64,000 bases of DNA from Paraperibacillus esterisolvens (GTDB lineage Bacteria > Bacillota > Bacilli > Bacillales > DSM-1321). A program made the translations under genes and the position numbers. Shown here one piece after another: positions 42,000 through 50,441 of this stretch; the stretch's first letter is position 1; every line of letters begins with the position of its first letter. Below the pieces are notes generated by a model. That model ran no database searches and was not told where the DNA came from. It was given only the letters and a program-made list of their open reading frames with translations. Where the stretch lies: NCBI RefSeq assembly GCF_046237625.1, contig NZ_CP143545.1, positions 1,116,001 through 1,180,000 of the forward strand. Reading direction: 5' to 3'.

Positions 42000-42998
42000 A
42001 TGAATGAGGCTGTACTTCAAGTAAAAGATCTTCATGTTTCCTTCACAACATTTGGCGGTGAAGTGAAAGCAGTCAGAGGGGTAACCTTTGACCTCCATAG
42101 AGGAGAGACCCTGGCAATCGTTGGTGAATCGGGATGCGGAAAGAGCGTAACATCCCAGAGTATCATGAGGCTCATTCCCATGCCCCCCGGGCGGATAGCA
42201 GAGGGGTCGATCCTATATAAGGGGCGTGATCTTACAAAGGTTTCGGAGCCGGAGATGCGGAAGCTCCGCGGATCAGATATATCGATGATATTCCAGGATC
42301 CCATGACTGCCCTTAATCCGACTCTCACAGTCGGTGAGCAGATTACGGAAGGAATCAGGCAGCATAGGAAGATCACTGGTTCCGAGGCCAGGCTGGCGGC
42401 TGTCGAAATGCTTAATTTAGTAGGCATACCAAGTCCGGAGGCGAGGCTAAAGCAGTACCCCCATCAATTCAGCGGAGGAATGAGGCAGCGGATAGTCATT
42501 GCGATGGCCCTTGTCTGCGAGCCTGAAGTGCTGATTGCCGATGAACCTACTACTGCCCTGGATGTCACCATTCAGGCCCAAATCTTAGAGCTTTTCAAGG
42601 AGATTCAGAGGAAAACGGCGGTATCAATCATTTTAATCACCCATGACCTGGGAGTGGTCGCTCAGGTGGCAGACAGGATAGCGGTCATGTACGCAGGAAA
42701 AATAGTGGAAACAGGCAGCAGGCGGGACATCTTTTATAATCCGCAGCATCCTTACACAAAAGGACTGCTCAATTCCGTTCCAAGGCTTGACGCAGAGGGA
42801 GCAGAATTGATCCCGATCAATGGCTCACCGCCTGATTTATTTGCCCCCCCTGCCGGCTGCCCATTTGCAGCCAGGTGCGATTATGCCATGGATGTCTGTG
42901 ACCGGCTCTATCCGGATCAGACAGAACCAAACAGCGGACACAGGGTGGACTGCTGGCTTCAAGATGAAAGGGCAAAGGCAATTCTGGCAGCAAGGTAA
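42000..42998 (+). CDS. dppD: Dipeptide ABC transporter ATP-binding protein DppD
   Basis: A 332-residue ATPase: Walker A GESGCGKS (about 42-49), Q-loop MIFQDPMTALNP, signature HQFSGGMRQR, Walker B VLIADEPTTALD, H-loop ITHD, then the OppD/DppD C-terminal extension with CPFAARCDYAMDVC, the Cys motif that may hold an iron-sulfur cluster. Starts 6 bp after dppC behind GAGGAGGT. Confidence 0.95.
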   Translation: MNEAVLQVKDLHVSFTTFGGEVKAVRGVTFDLHRGETLAIVGESGCGKSVTSQSIMRLIPMPPGRIAEGSILYKGRDLTKVSEPEMRKLRGSDISMIFQDPMTALNPTLTVGEQITEGIRQHRKITGSEARLAAVEMLNLVGIPSPEARLKQYPHQFSGGMRQRIVIAMALVCEPEVLIADEPTTALDVTIQAQILELFKEIQRKTAVSIILITHDLGVVAQVADRIAVMYAGKIVETGSRRDIFYNPQHPYTKGLLNSVPRLDAEGAELIPINGSPPDLFAPPAGCPFAARCDYAMDVCDRLYPDQTEPNSGHRVDCWLQDERAKAILAAR

Positions 42999-43042
42999 GA
43001 ACATATAAATGTATGCTGTAAAAAAAAAGAGGGGGAAAATGC

Positions 43043-44674
43043 ATGAAGAAGCTTTTAACAATGATAATGGCTGCTCTTTTAATCTTTACGATGGCTGCAT
43101 GTACCGCTAAGGAAAATGCGGGGACGGAATCTAACACAAATGGAAATAAAGAAAAAGGCGGAGGGAAAAAGGTGCTGAATCTCAATAATGGCACTGAGCC
43201 TACATCCTTTGACCCAGCCCAGGGATTCGATGCGGTTTCCTGGAATCCGCTGAACAACCTGATGGAAGGACTTACCCGCCTTGACGAATCTCATGAACCA
43301 AAAGCAGCGGCAGCTGAAAAATGGGATGTTTCAGGTGATGGCAAGGTTTATACCTTCCATATCCGCAAGGACGCAAAATGGTCAAACGGGGATGATTTGA
43401 AGGCTTCTGACTTTGTCTATTCCTGGCTGCGCCTGATGGATCCAAAGACAGGTTCGCCCGCTGCTTTTCTTGCAAACTTCATTGAAGGAGCAGAAAGCTA
43501 TAATTCTGGTAAAGGCAAGAAAGAAGATGTAAAGATCAAGGCAGTGGATGATAAGACATTTGAAGTGACACTGACAAGCCCGCAGGCTTACTTCCTGAGT
43601 GTCATTACAAATCCTTGTTTCTTCCCGATCAATGAAAAGGCGGCAGCAGAAAATCCTAAATGGTTCGCTGAAGCAGATTCATTTGTCGGAAATGGGCCAT
43701 TCTCCTTAAAATCCTGGCAGCATGACAGCAATTTTGTAATGGCGAAAAACAAGAATTATTGGGATTCCAAGTCAGTGAAGCTGGATGAAGTACATTGGGA
43801 CATTATCAGTGATACCAATACGGAATATCAAATGTTTACAACCGGCAAGCTTGATTCTTCCAGTGTACCCCCGGATAACGCAGAAGAGCTTCATAAATCC
43901 GGAAAAGTTAAATCATCAGGACAGGCTGGAACGTATTTCTTCCGTTTTAATGTAACAAAGGAACCGTTCCAGAATGAAAATATCCGTAAAGCGTTTGCCC
44001 TTGCTGTAAACCAGCAGGATATCGTCGATTTCGTAACAAAAAATAAAGAAAAGCCAGCCTACGGTTTTGTAGCCTATGGCTTCAAGGATCCAGACGGCAA
44101 GGATTTCCGTGAAGCAAGCGGCGACCTTATTAAGACAAATGTAGAAGAAGCAAAGTCCCTTCTGGCCAAAGGTCTTAAAGAAGAAGGATATTCCAAGCTC
44201 CCTGCCGTGACTCTTCACTACAGCACAAGCGATACACACAAAGCGATAGCAGAAGCCATGCAGGAAATGTACAAGAAAAACCTTGGGGTCGATGTGAAGC
44301 TTGCCAATATGGAAGCGGCTGTATTCACGGAAGAACAGACTGCGCTTAAATTCCAGCTTTCCAGAAGTTCATTCCTGGCTGATTACAGCGACCCGATCAA
44401 CTTCCTGGAAAACTTCACTACCGGACTTGCCATGAACCGGACTGGATGGAGCAATAAAGAGTATGACAAACTAATCCGTGATGCCAAGTCAGAATCAGAT
44501 GAAAAGAAGCGTTTCGAGCTGATGTACAAGGCTGAGAAGCTGCTGATGGACGAAGCCCCGATCTTCCCATTATATTTCTATAACAATTCTTATTTACAGA
44601 GCGATAAAGTTGAAGGAATTGTACGCCACCCTGTAGGATATATGGAATTGAAATGGGCGGATAAGAAGAATTAA
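43043..44674 (+). CDS. dppE: Dipeptide-binding lipoprotein DppE
   Basis: A 543-residue extracellular solute-binding protein of family 5 (SBP_bac_5), lipid-anchored at Cys20 (FTMAAC). EPTSFDPAQGFDAVSWNPLNNLMEGLTRLDE and KDAKWSNGDDLKASDFVYSW are family hallmarks. It binds peptides outside the cell and delivers them to DppBC; the operon context suggests murein tripeptides and dipeptides. A strong terminator follows, before ykfA. Confidence 0.94.
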   Translation: MKKLLTMIMAALLIFTMAACTAKENAGTESNTNGNKEKGGGKKVLNLNNGTEPTSFDPAQGFDAVSWNPLNNLMEGLTRLDESHEPKAAAAEKWDVSGDGKVYTFHIRKDAKWSNGDDLKASDFVYSWLRLMDPKTGSPAAFLANFIEGAESYNSGKGKKEDVKIKAVDDKTFEVTLTSPQAYFLSVITNPCFFPINEKAAAENPKWFAEADSFVGNGPFSLKSWQHDSNFVMAKNKNYWDSKSVKLDEVHWDIISDTNTEYQMFTTGKLDSSSVPPDNAEELHKSGKVKSSGQAGTYFFRFNVTKEPFQNENIRKAFALAVNQQDIVDFVTKNKEKPAYGFVAYGFKDPDGKDFREASGDLIKTNVEEAKSLLAKGLKEEGYSKLPAVTLHYSTSDTHKAIAEAMQEMYKKNLGVDVKLANMEAAVFTEEQTALKFQLSRSSFLADYSDPINFLENFTTGLAMNRTGWSNKEYDKLIRDAKSESDEKKRFELMYKAEKLLMDEAPIFPLYFYNNSYLQSDKVEGIVRHPVGYMELKWADKKN

Positions 44675-44680
44675 TGCTTG

Positions 44681-44710
44681 GAGGGATGTTCGCCGGAACA
44701 TCCCTCTTTT
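44681..44710 (+). terminator. Intra-operon terminator between dppE and ykfA
   Basis: Perfect 11-bp stem GAGGGATGTTC / GAACATCCCTC, GCCG loop, then CTTTT, 7 bp after dppE. It should cut down transcription into the ykf genes. The 44711-44951 spacer shows no other gene and only a weak trace of repeat family 1 (GGAGCGGAAATCC near 44762). Confidence 0.85.
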
Positions 44711-44951
44711 ACAGAGGATTTTTCAGCAAGTTCCGGGGGGATATTCAGCTGATAAGCAAGTGGAGCGGAAATCCCCTTTATTATTCAATAGTCATACTAT
44801 ATGCAAAAACAGCTTTCTGACAGTTTGTTTGTTTATGAGAGCCCGTTAAATTGTTCCTCCTGCTTCAACCAGATTCTCCAGGAGCCAGGATATTAGCAAT
44901 GACAGCAGGTGCTGGAAATAATGCAAGATACATGAAAAGGAGTGCAGTCTC

Positions 44952-45872
44952 ATGTCAATAAAACCAGGACGCCTTCAAGCTGGGGATTGTGTGGGGATAA
45001 TCGCGCCGGCAAGCCCGCCGGATCAGGAAAGCCTCCAGCGGTCGCTGTCTTTTCTGGAAGGATTGGGCCTTAAGGTCAAAATGGGCCGGTATGTAAAAAA
45101 AGAATATGGCTATCTTGCAGGGGCTGATGCCGAACGGCTCGAGGACCTGCACGAAATGTTCCTCGATGATGAAGTGAAGGCAGTCATTTGTGCCGGCGGA
45201 GGGTACGGGACGGCTCGAATTGCCTCCGAAATAGACTATTCCATTATTAAAGCGCATCCCAAAATTTTCTGGGGCTACAGCGATATAACTTTCCTCCATA
45301 CGGCTATCTATCAAGAAACCGGATTGGTGACTTTCCATGGACCGATGCTTGCTTCTGATATTGGCAAGCAGGACGTGCATCAGGATTCAAAAGCCTCCTT
45401 CGAACAATTATTCAATGGTGAAGGTTTTGTGTACTCAGAACAAATTTCCAGACTTGAAACACTTGTTGAAGGGAAGGCGGAGGGACTGTTCTGCGGAGGC
45501 AATTTATCTTTAATGGCCAGTTCAATAGGCACGCCCTTTGAGATTGATACCAAGGATAAAATAGTGCTTATAGAAGATATCAACGAAGAGCCAAGGGCAG
45601 TGGATTCCATGCTGAACCAGCTTTATATGGCTGGGCGGCTGACAGGGGCGGCTGGATTTGTAATCGGGAATTTCAACAATTGCGTTTCCGAGAGAAAGCT
45701 GTCCCTGTCTCTTGATGAAGTATTGGACCATTACTTCAAGCTTGCGGGCAAGCCTTGTCTGAAGGGCTTTTTAATCGGGCATTGTTCGCCGCATTATGCC
45801 GTGCCGCTTGGCGTACATGCGTTGCTGGATACTAGAGATAAGTCAGTTGCCTTTGAGAGCGGGGTTTCTTAA
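44952..45872 (+). CDS. ykfA: LD-carboxypeptidase YkfA (family S66)
   Basis: A 306-residue cytoplasmic serine peptidase of the MccF/LdcA family: VGIIAPASPPD start, GGGYG (82-86) and nucleophile Ser110 in WGYSDITFLH; Glu and His follow in the C-terminal half. It removes terminal D-Ala from L-Ala-gamma-D-Glu-mDAP-D-Ala, giving the tripeptide for YkfC. ATG behind AAAAGGAG. It follows the intra-operon terminator. Confidence 0.92.
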   Translation: MSIKPGRLQAGDCVGIIAPASPPDQESLQRSLSFLEGLGLKVKMGRYVKKEYGYLAGADAERLEDLHEMFLDDEVKAVICAGGGYGTARIASEIDYSIIKAHPKIFWGYSDITFLHTAIYQETGLVTFHGPMLASDIGKQDVHQDSKASFEQLFNGEGFVYSEQISRLETLVEGKAEGLFCGGNLSLMASSIGTPFEIDTKDKIVLIEDINEEPRAVDSMLNQLYMAGRLTGAAGFVIGNFNNCVSERKLSLSLDEVLDHYFKLAGKPCLKGFLIGHCSPHYAVPLGVHALLDTRDKSVAFESGVS

Positions 45873-45919
45873 CGGCCATAGAGGAGACTGACAGTCATGA
45901 TGATTAAAGGGGAATAAAC

Positions 45920-47017
45920 ATGAAAATGATTCAGTTAGAAACATACAGGGCCAGGGTCCCGCTTGTCAAGCCCTTTAAGACGGCGCTCAGGACAGTGGAA
46001 GCGGCAGATACAGTCATCGTCAAAATCACATGTGACAATGGAGTAACAGGATGGGGGGAGGCTCCGCCGACCCATGTCATTACCGGAGAAAGCCTCCCAT
46101 CTATTGAAGCGGCAGTCCATTCGGTATTAAAGCCTTACCTGCAGAATAGAAATCTGTTGAACTATGAAGCTCTGTTCCAGGGGATGCATGCCCTTATGAT
46201 CGGGAATGGCAGTGCCAAGGCGGCTGTGGATATGGCTTTATACGACTGCCTGTCAAAAAATGCGGGACTCCCGCTTTATCAGTATCTCGGGGGATTCCGC
46301 AGTGAGGTGGAGACTGACTTTACTGTAAGCGTCAATAGTGCGGCAGAGATGGCCGCAGACGCGGATTCCATCATCCGGCAGGGATTTAATGTCCTGAAGA
46401 TCAAGGTAGGCAAGGATGCCGATTCAGATCTTGAACGAATCAGGGAAATCAGAAGAATTGCCGGAAATGATGTAAAGATCAGGCTGGACGCCAATCAGGG
46501 CTGGTCTCCAAAGGAAGCTATCCGGATTATCCGCAAAATGGAAGACACGGGACTTGATATTGAGCTTGTGGAACAGCCGGTCCATGCAGCGGATATAGAA
46601 GGTTTGAAGCAGGTAACAGACGGGGTGGAGACCCTTATCATGGCAGATGAAAGTGTGTTTACACCGCTTCAGGCATTTGAGGTTCTGAAGACAAGAAGTG
46701 CCGACCTGATCAATATCAAGCTTATGAAGGCTGGCGGCATATATCACGCAGAGAAAATCAATGTGCTTGCGGAAAGCTGCGGTGTTGAATGCATGGTTGG
46801 CAGCATGATTGAAACCAAGATCGGTTTGACAGCTGCAGCGCACTTTGCGGCCTCAAAAAAGAATATAACGAGATATGATTTTGATGCGCCGCTCTTGCTT
46901 TCCTTTGATATTGCAGAGGGAGGCATTGAATATAATGGAAGAAACATTTCGTTCCCGGAAGCTCCGGGACTTGGCATCAAGGGTCTTTCTGAAGAAGGAA
47001 GGGGAAGTCTATCATGA
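45920..47017 (+). CDS. ykfB: L-Ala-D/L-Glu epimerase YkfB
   Basis: A 365-residue enolase-superfamily racemase (muconate-lactonising subgroup). Lys pair in LKIKVG (about 158-163), metal ligands in RLDANQGW, VEQP and MADES, and the distal Lys in LINIKLMKAGG. It epimerises L-Ala-D-Glu to L-Ala-L-Glu so that ordinary peptidases can use it. The C-terminal ATGA overlap couples it to ykfC. Confidence 0.94.
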   Translation: MKMIQLETYRARVPLVKPFKTALRTVEAADTVIVKITCDNGVTGWGEAPPTHVITGESLPSIEAAVHSVLKPYLQNRNLLNYEALFQGMHALMIGNGSAKAAVDMALYDCLSKNAGLPLYQYLGGFRSEVETDFTVSVNSAAEMAADADSIIRQGFNVLKIKVGKDADSDLERIREIRRIAGNDVKIRLDANQGWSPKEAIRIIRKMEDTGLDIELVEQPVHAADIEGLKQVTDGVETLIMADESVFTPLQAFEVLKTRSADLINIKLMKAGGIYHAEKINVLAESCGVECMVGSMIETKIGLTAAAHFAASKKNITRYDFDAPLLLSFDIAEGGIEYNGRNISFPEAPGLGIKGLSEEGRGSLS

Positions 47018-47928
47018 GTAAATGGGTGGTAAATGTTCCTGCGGCAACTGTCTGGACCCAGCCGGACTCAGCCAGGGAAATCGATCGGAAGGCATTAACG
47101 AATCCGGTCCAGCTGGAAGGCTGGCTGGATGGTCTTGACTATGAAGCAAGACTTGGGCTGTGTAATGAAAATCTTGTGCAGACTCAGCTTCTGTTCGGTG
47201 AAGAGGTTTTGGTGACCGAAGAAAAAAAGGAATGGGCCCATGTTATCTGCATAAATCAGCCTTCCTCCAAAGACAGCAGGGGCTATCCGGGCTGGGTGCC
47301 AAAAGTCCAGCTTGCAGAGCTTGAAACATGGGACGCAGGAAATCGTCCGGCTGCGGTTGTCCAAAGTAAAAAAGCCGTCCTGAGGCTTGAAACAGGAGAA
47401 ATTGAGATTTCATATCAAACTGCCCTGCCAGTACTTTCGGAAGAAAGCGATAAGGTGACTGTGCTGACTCCTTTGGGTGAAGGTCAATTGCAGAGGAGTG
47501 ACATAGCGATTTATGCCTCGGTGGACAGCCGGACAAAAGGCAGCGGAAGCGATATAGCGGCATGCGGAGAACAATTTGTCGGACTTCCATATTTATGGGG
47601 CGGGATGAGCAGCTATGGATATGATTGTTCCGGTTTCAGCTACACCATGTGCAAGGCAAATGGCCATATAATCCCCCGGGATGCACATGATCAGCTAAAT
47701 ACAGGGAAAGAGATAGATTTGGATAAGCTTGAGCCTGGTGATTTATTATATTTTGCCTATGAAGAAGGAAAAGGGAACGTCCACCATGTGGGTATTTATT
47801 ATGGAGAAGGAAAGCTCCTGCATTCACCGAACACAGGGAAAAGCATTGAGATTATCGATATGGCCGGAACCATCTATGAAAAGGAATTATGTGCAGCCAG
47901 GCGTTATGGGAGAGAGACGGAGGGATAA
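47014..47928 (+). CDS. ykfC: Gamma-D-glutamyl-L-diamino acid endopeptidase YkfC
   Basis: A 304-residue cysteine peptidase without signal peptide. Two SH3-like domains (1-170) shape the site; the NlpC/P60 domain (about 178-304) has Cys in YDCSGFSYTM and His in NVHHVGIYYG. It cuts imported L-Ala-gamma-D-Glu-mDAP into L-Ala-D-Glu (for YkfB) and mDAP. Start overlaps the ykfB stop by four bases. Confidence 0.94.
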   Translation: MSKWVVNVPAATVWTQPDSAREIDRKALTNPVQLEGWLDGLDYEARLGLCNENLVQTQLLFGEEVLVTEEKKEWAHVICINQPSSKDSRGYPGWVPKVQLAELETWDAGNRPAAVVQSKKAVLRLETGEIEISYQTALPVLSEESDKVTVLTPLGEGQLQRSDIAIYASVDSRTKGSGSDIAACGEQFVGLPYLWGGMSSYGYDCSGFSYTMCKANGHIIPRDAHDQLNTGKEIDLDKLEPGDLLYFAYEEGKGNVHHVGIYYGEGKLLHSPNTGKSIEIIDMAGTIYEKELCAARRYGRETEG

Positions 47929-47931
47929 TCA

Positions 47932-48942
47932 ATGAATGGGCAGGCGCTGTTGGAAGTCAGAAATTTAAAGAAATATTTCCAGCTTGGGAAAAAGGAAGTA
48001 TTAAAGGCAGTTGATGACGTGTCCTTCGATATTCTGAAGGGTGAAACCTTTGGAATTGTCGGTGAATCAGGATGCGGTAAATCCACAGCGGGGAGGACCA
48101 TCCTGGGCCTTTACAACCGGACTGATGGGGAAGTGTTATTTGAAGGAAAGAATATTCACACACTGAGTGAAAAAGAGAAATTTGCTTTTTACCGGAAAAT
48201 GCAGATGATTTTCCAGGATCCTTATGCTTCCCTGAATCCCCGTTCGACGGTAATGGAAATCATTTCAGAACCTATGGAGGTTCATGGCCTTTTCAGCAAC
48301 AAAAAAGAAAGAACACAGCGGGTCTATGAGCTTCTTGAAGATGTAGGGCTCAACCGGGATCATGCGAACCGCTATCCGCATGAATTCAGCGGCGGGCAGA
48401 GGCAGAGGATAGGAATAGCGAGGGCACTGGCGCTTGATCCGCAGTTCATCATAGCGGATGAGCCTATTTCAGCCCTCGATGTATCAGTCCAGGCGCAGGT
48501 GGTGAATTTGCTGAAGAGGCTGCAAAAGGAAAAGAATCTAACATTTTTGTTCATTGCCCACGATCTGTCCATGGTCAAGCAGATCAGCGACCGCATCGGA
48601 GTGATGTATCTTGGGAGCCTGGTTGAACTTGCAGACAGCGGCAGTCTTTATAAAGAACCGCTCCATCCATACACAAGGGCGTTAATGTCTGCCATCCCGA
48701 TACCTGACCCGGATGTGGAAGACTCCCGCGAAAGAATTATTCTAAAGGGTGAACTGCCAAGTCCGATTGATCCTCCGAGCGGATGTGTATTCCGGACAAG
48801 ATGCCCGGTGGCCATGGAGGTCTGTGCCCGCATCAAGCCCCGGTGGCAGGAAGCGGAGAACAGGCATTATGTTGCCTGCCATTTATACAATAGTGAAATC
48901 ATGGAAGGAAGAGAGCAACTGGAAAAAGCTGCTTCCCGGTGA
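47932..48942 (+). CDS. ykfD: Peptide ABC transporter ATP-binding protein YkfD (OppF-like)
   Basis: A 336-residue ATPase partner of DppD. Walker A GESGCGKST, Q-loop MIFQDPYASLNPR, signature HEFSGGQRQR, Walker B FIIADEPISALD, and the C-terminal Cys motif CVFRTRCPVAMEVC. It completes the transporter that otherwise has only one ATPase (DppD). Three bases after ykfC; its stop overlaps the next start. Confidence 0.94.
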   Translation: MNGQALLEVRNLKKYFQLGKKEVLKAVDDVSFDILKGETFGIVGESGCGKSTAGRTILGLYNRTDGEVLFEGKNIHTLSEKEKFAFYRKMQMIFQDPYASLNPRSTVMEIISEPMEVHGLFSNKKERTQRVYELLEDVGLNRDHANRYPHEFSGGQRQRIGIARALALDPQFIIADEPISALDVSVQAQVVNLLKRLQKEKNLTFLFIAHDLSMVKQISDRIGVMYLGSLVELADSGSLYKEPLHPYTRALMSAIPIPDPDVEDSRERIILKGELPSPIDPPSGCVFRTRCPVAMEVCARIKPRWQEAENRHYVACHLYNSEIMEGREQLEKAASR

Positions 48943-49745
48943 AAGATATGAGCATGAGAAAGAATTCCATGGCTGACTTTGAATCCTGCCTGCAGGCTGC
49001 TTCCGAACAGCTGGATGGCAGGATCGCAGCTTATATAGAGATCGACGGGGCGGCAGCTGTGTGGAACGGCGGAGCTGTCATGCCGGCTGCAAGTCTGATC
49101 AAGCTCCCTATTATGCTTGCTGCCTTCCGCTTGAATGAGCAGGGCAGACTCCCGCTCGGCCGCAGAATGAACATCCCCCTTTCGCAAAAGGCCGGCGGTG
49201 CCGGAGTTCTCCATATTTTATCAGAAGAAACCTCCCTTTCGGTCAAGGATCTGCTGGCGCTCATGATCATTGTATCTGATAATACGGCCGCAAACATGAT
49301 GATTGATTTGATAGGCTTCCATGAAATAAACAAAGTGATCCTGGAGGCAGGAATGAAGGATACTGTCCTTTCCAGGAAAATGATGGATTGGGATGCCATA
49401 AATGAAGGACGGGACAATTTCACAACCGCTCAAGATATAGTTATTTGTCTGAAAGCATTTAGTGAAGGAAGCTATCTATCACAGGAAAGCAGTGCGGCAG
49501 CCATGAAGATCATGCAAAGCCAGCAGTTCATAGATAAGCTGCCTTCCGGGATGGATCTGGAAAAAGTGCATGCTGCCAATAAAACTGGCGAATTGCCAGG
49601 GGCGGAACATGACTGCGGCATTTTCTCCTATGGAGATAGAAGGGCTTATGCCGCCGTCCTGACAGATCGTCTTCAGAAAAAGGAAGATGGAAGAGAGGCC
49701 ATAAGCCGTATCGGCAAGGTATTGTATCAACACATCACAAGCTGA
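48939..49745 (+). CDS. Class A beta-lactamase-fold serine hydrolase without signal peptide
   Basis: A 268-residue protein with SxxK (PAASLIKL, Ser52/Lys55), SDN (112-114) and KTG (ANKTGELPG). The Glu166-type general base of true class A beta-lactamases is not obvious: the region reads MDWDAINEGRDN. There is no signal peptide or lipobox, so the protein should be cytoplasmic, where it cannot protect the wall. The GTG start overlaps the ykfD stop. As the last gene of a murein-peptide operon it more likely hydrolyses an imported D-amino-acid peptide or ester; that is inference. Confidence 0.75.
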   Translation: MKDMSMRKNSMADFESCLQAASEQLDGRIAAYIEIDGAAAVWNGGAVMPAASLIKLPIMLAAFRLNEQGRLPLGRRMNIPLSQKAGGAGVLHILSEETSLSVKDLLALMIIVSDNTAANMMIDLIGFHEINKVILEAGMKDTVLSRKMMDWDAINEGRDNFTTAQDIVICLKAFSEGSYLSQESSAAAMKIMQSQQFIDKLPSGMDLEKVHAANKTGELPGAEHDCGIFSYGDRRAYAAVLTDRLQKKEDGREAISRIGKVLYQHITS

Positions 49746-49798
49746 ACAAGCAGAGCTGTCCCGTTCCCGGGACAGCTCTGCTTGTTCAGCCTTTAATA
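49741..49798 (+). terminator. Terminator of the dpp-ykf operon
   Basis: A perfect 22-bp stem (49741-49762 with 49769-49790), 6-nt loop, starting in the last codon of the beta-lactamase-like gene and followed by CTTTAAT. Confidence 0.9.
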
Positions 49799-49895
49799 TT
49801 GTCATATATTTTGCTCATAAAGTCCTTGCTAATATATTTGAGTTTACCAGGAGATTATATTGTGGAGGACAGCCGATTCCGCAGCGGAACAGAAA

Positions 49896-50177
49896 ATGAG
49901 CTGTCATAATGGGGTTGTATGCAGTGAAGCAGCTGTTCAACAGAAATGCAGCCTTAAAGATTGTGTATGCAGCAAACTGAAAGATTTAACTCCAGGTACG
50001 AGTGTGTATTTGACATAGCTGCGGGTCCCTTCCTTTTTACCAGCATCCGTAGTGGTGATTGCTGGGCAGCTTTCAGCTTTCATTACCGGTACCGGGGACA
50101 GTGTTGAACTGCCGGGTGAATTAGTTGCAATTGACAGCTGCAGAATTGAGGGATTATCTTTCACCCCCGCTCAATAA
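49896..50177 (+). pseudogene. Cys-rich small protein ORF interrupted by TAG
   Basis: From ATG 49896 the frame reads MSCHNGVVCSEAAVQQKC..., rich in Cys as in spore-surface proteins, through PGTSVYLT, then TAG at 50016-50018, then LRVPSFLPASVVVIAGQLSAF...ELPGELVAIDSCRIEGLSF to TAA 50175-50177. Both halves clearly belong together (93 codons). The ribosome site is weak and a family 1 repeat core (GCAGCGGAA) lies just upstream. It looks like a recently inactivated gene; spore association is a guess from composition. Confidence 0.45.
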
Positions 50178-50441
50178 TTCATTTATATGATAAATATCTC
50201 TATAAACATATCAGGCTGGTTATGGCCTGATTTTTATTTTCTTTTCACTCCAGCCATTGGAGCATCACCTCTTGATTCCCTCTGCTCAGGTAATTCATCC
50301 TTCATAGTACAACTAGCAGATAAAATCATACAAAATTATCCAAAAATTTAAAGCGATCCACTTTTCGTCCTGATTTTCTGGTAAAATTATCAATTAAAAG
50401 AGTCATATTTTACTATAAGGATTAATTATGGAGGTAAACTG

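Noticed and set aside
48939..49745. Secreted beta-lactamase resistance determinant
   Set aside because: No signal peptide or lipobox, and it is the last gene of a cytoplasmic peptide-processing operon.
49937..50164. 75-codon minus-strand ORF
   Set aside because: It lies opposite the amber-interrupted Cys-rich frame, whose two halves make a better protein; no ribosome site.
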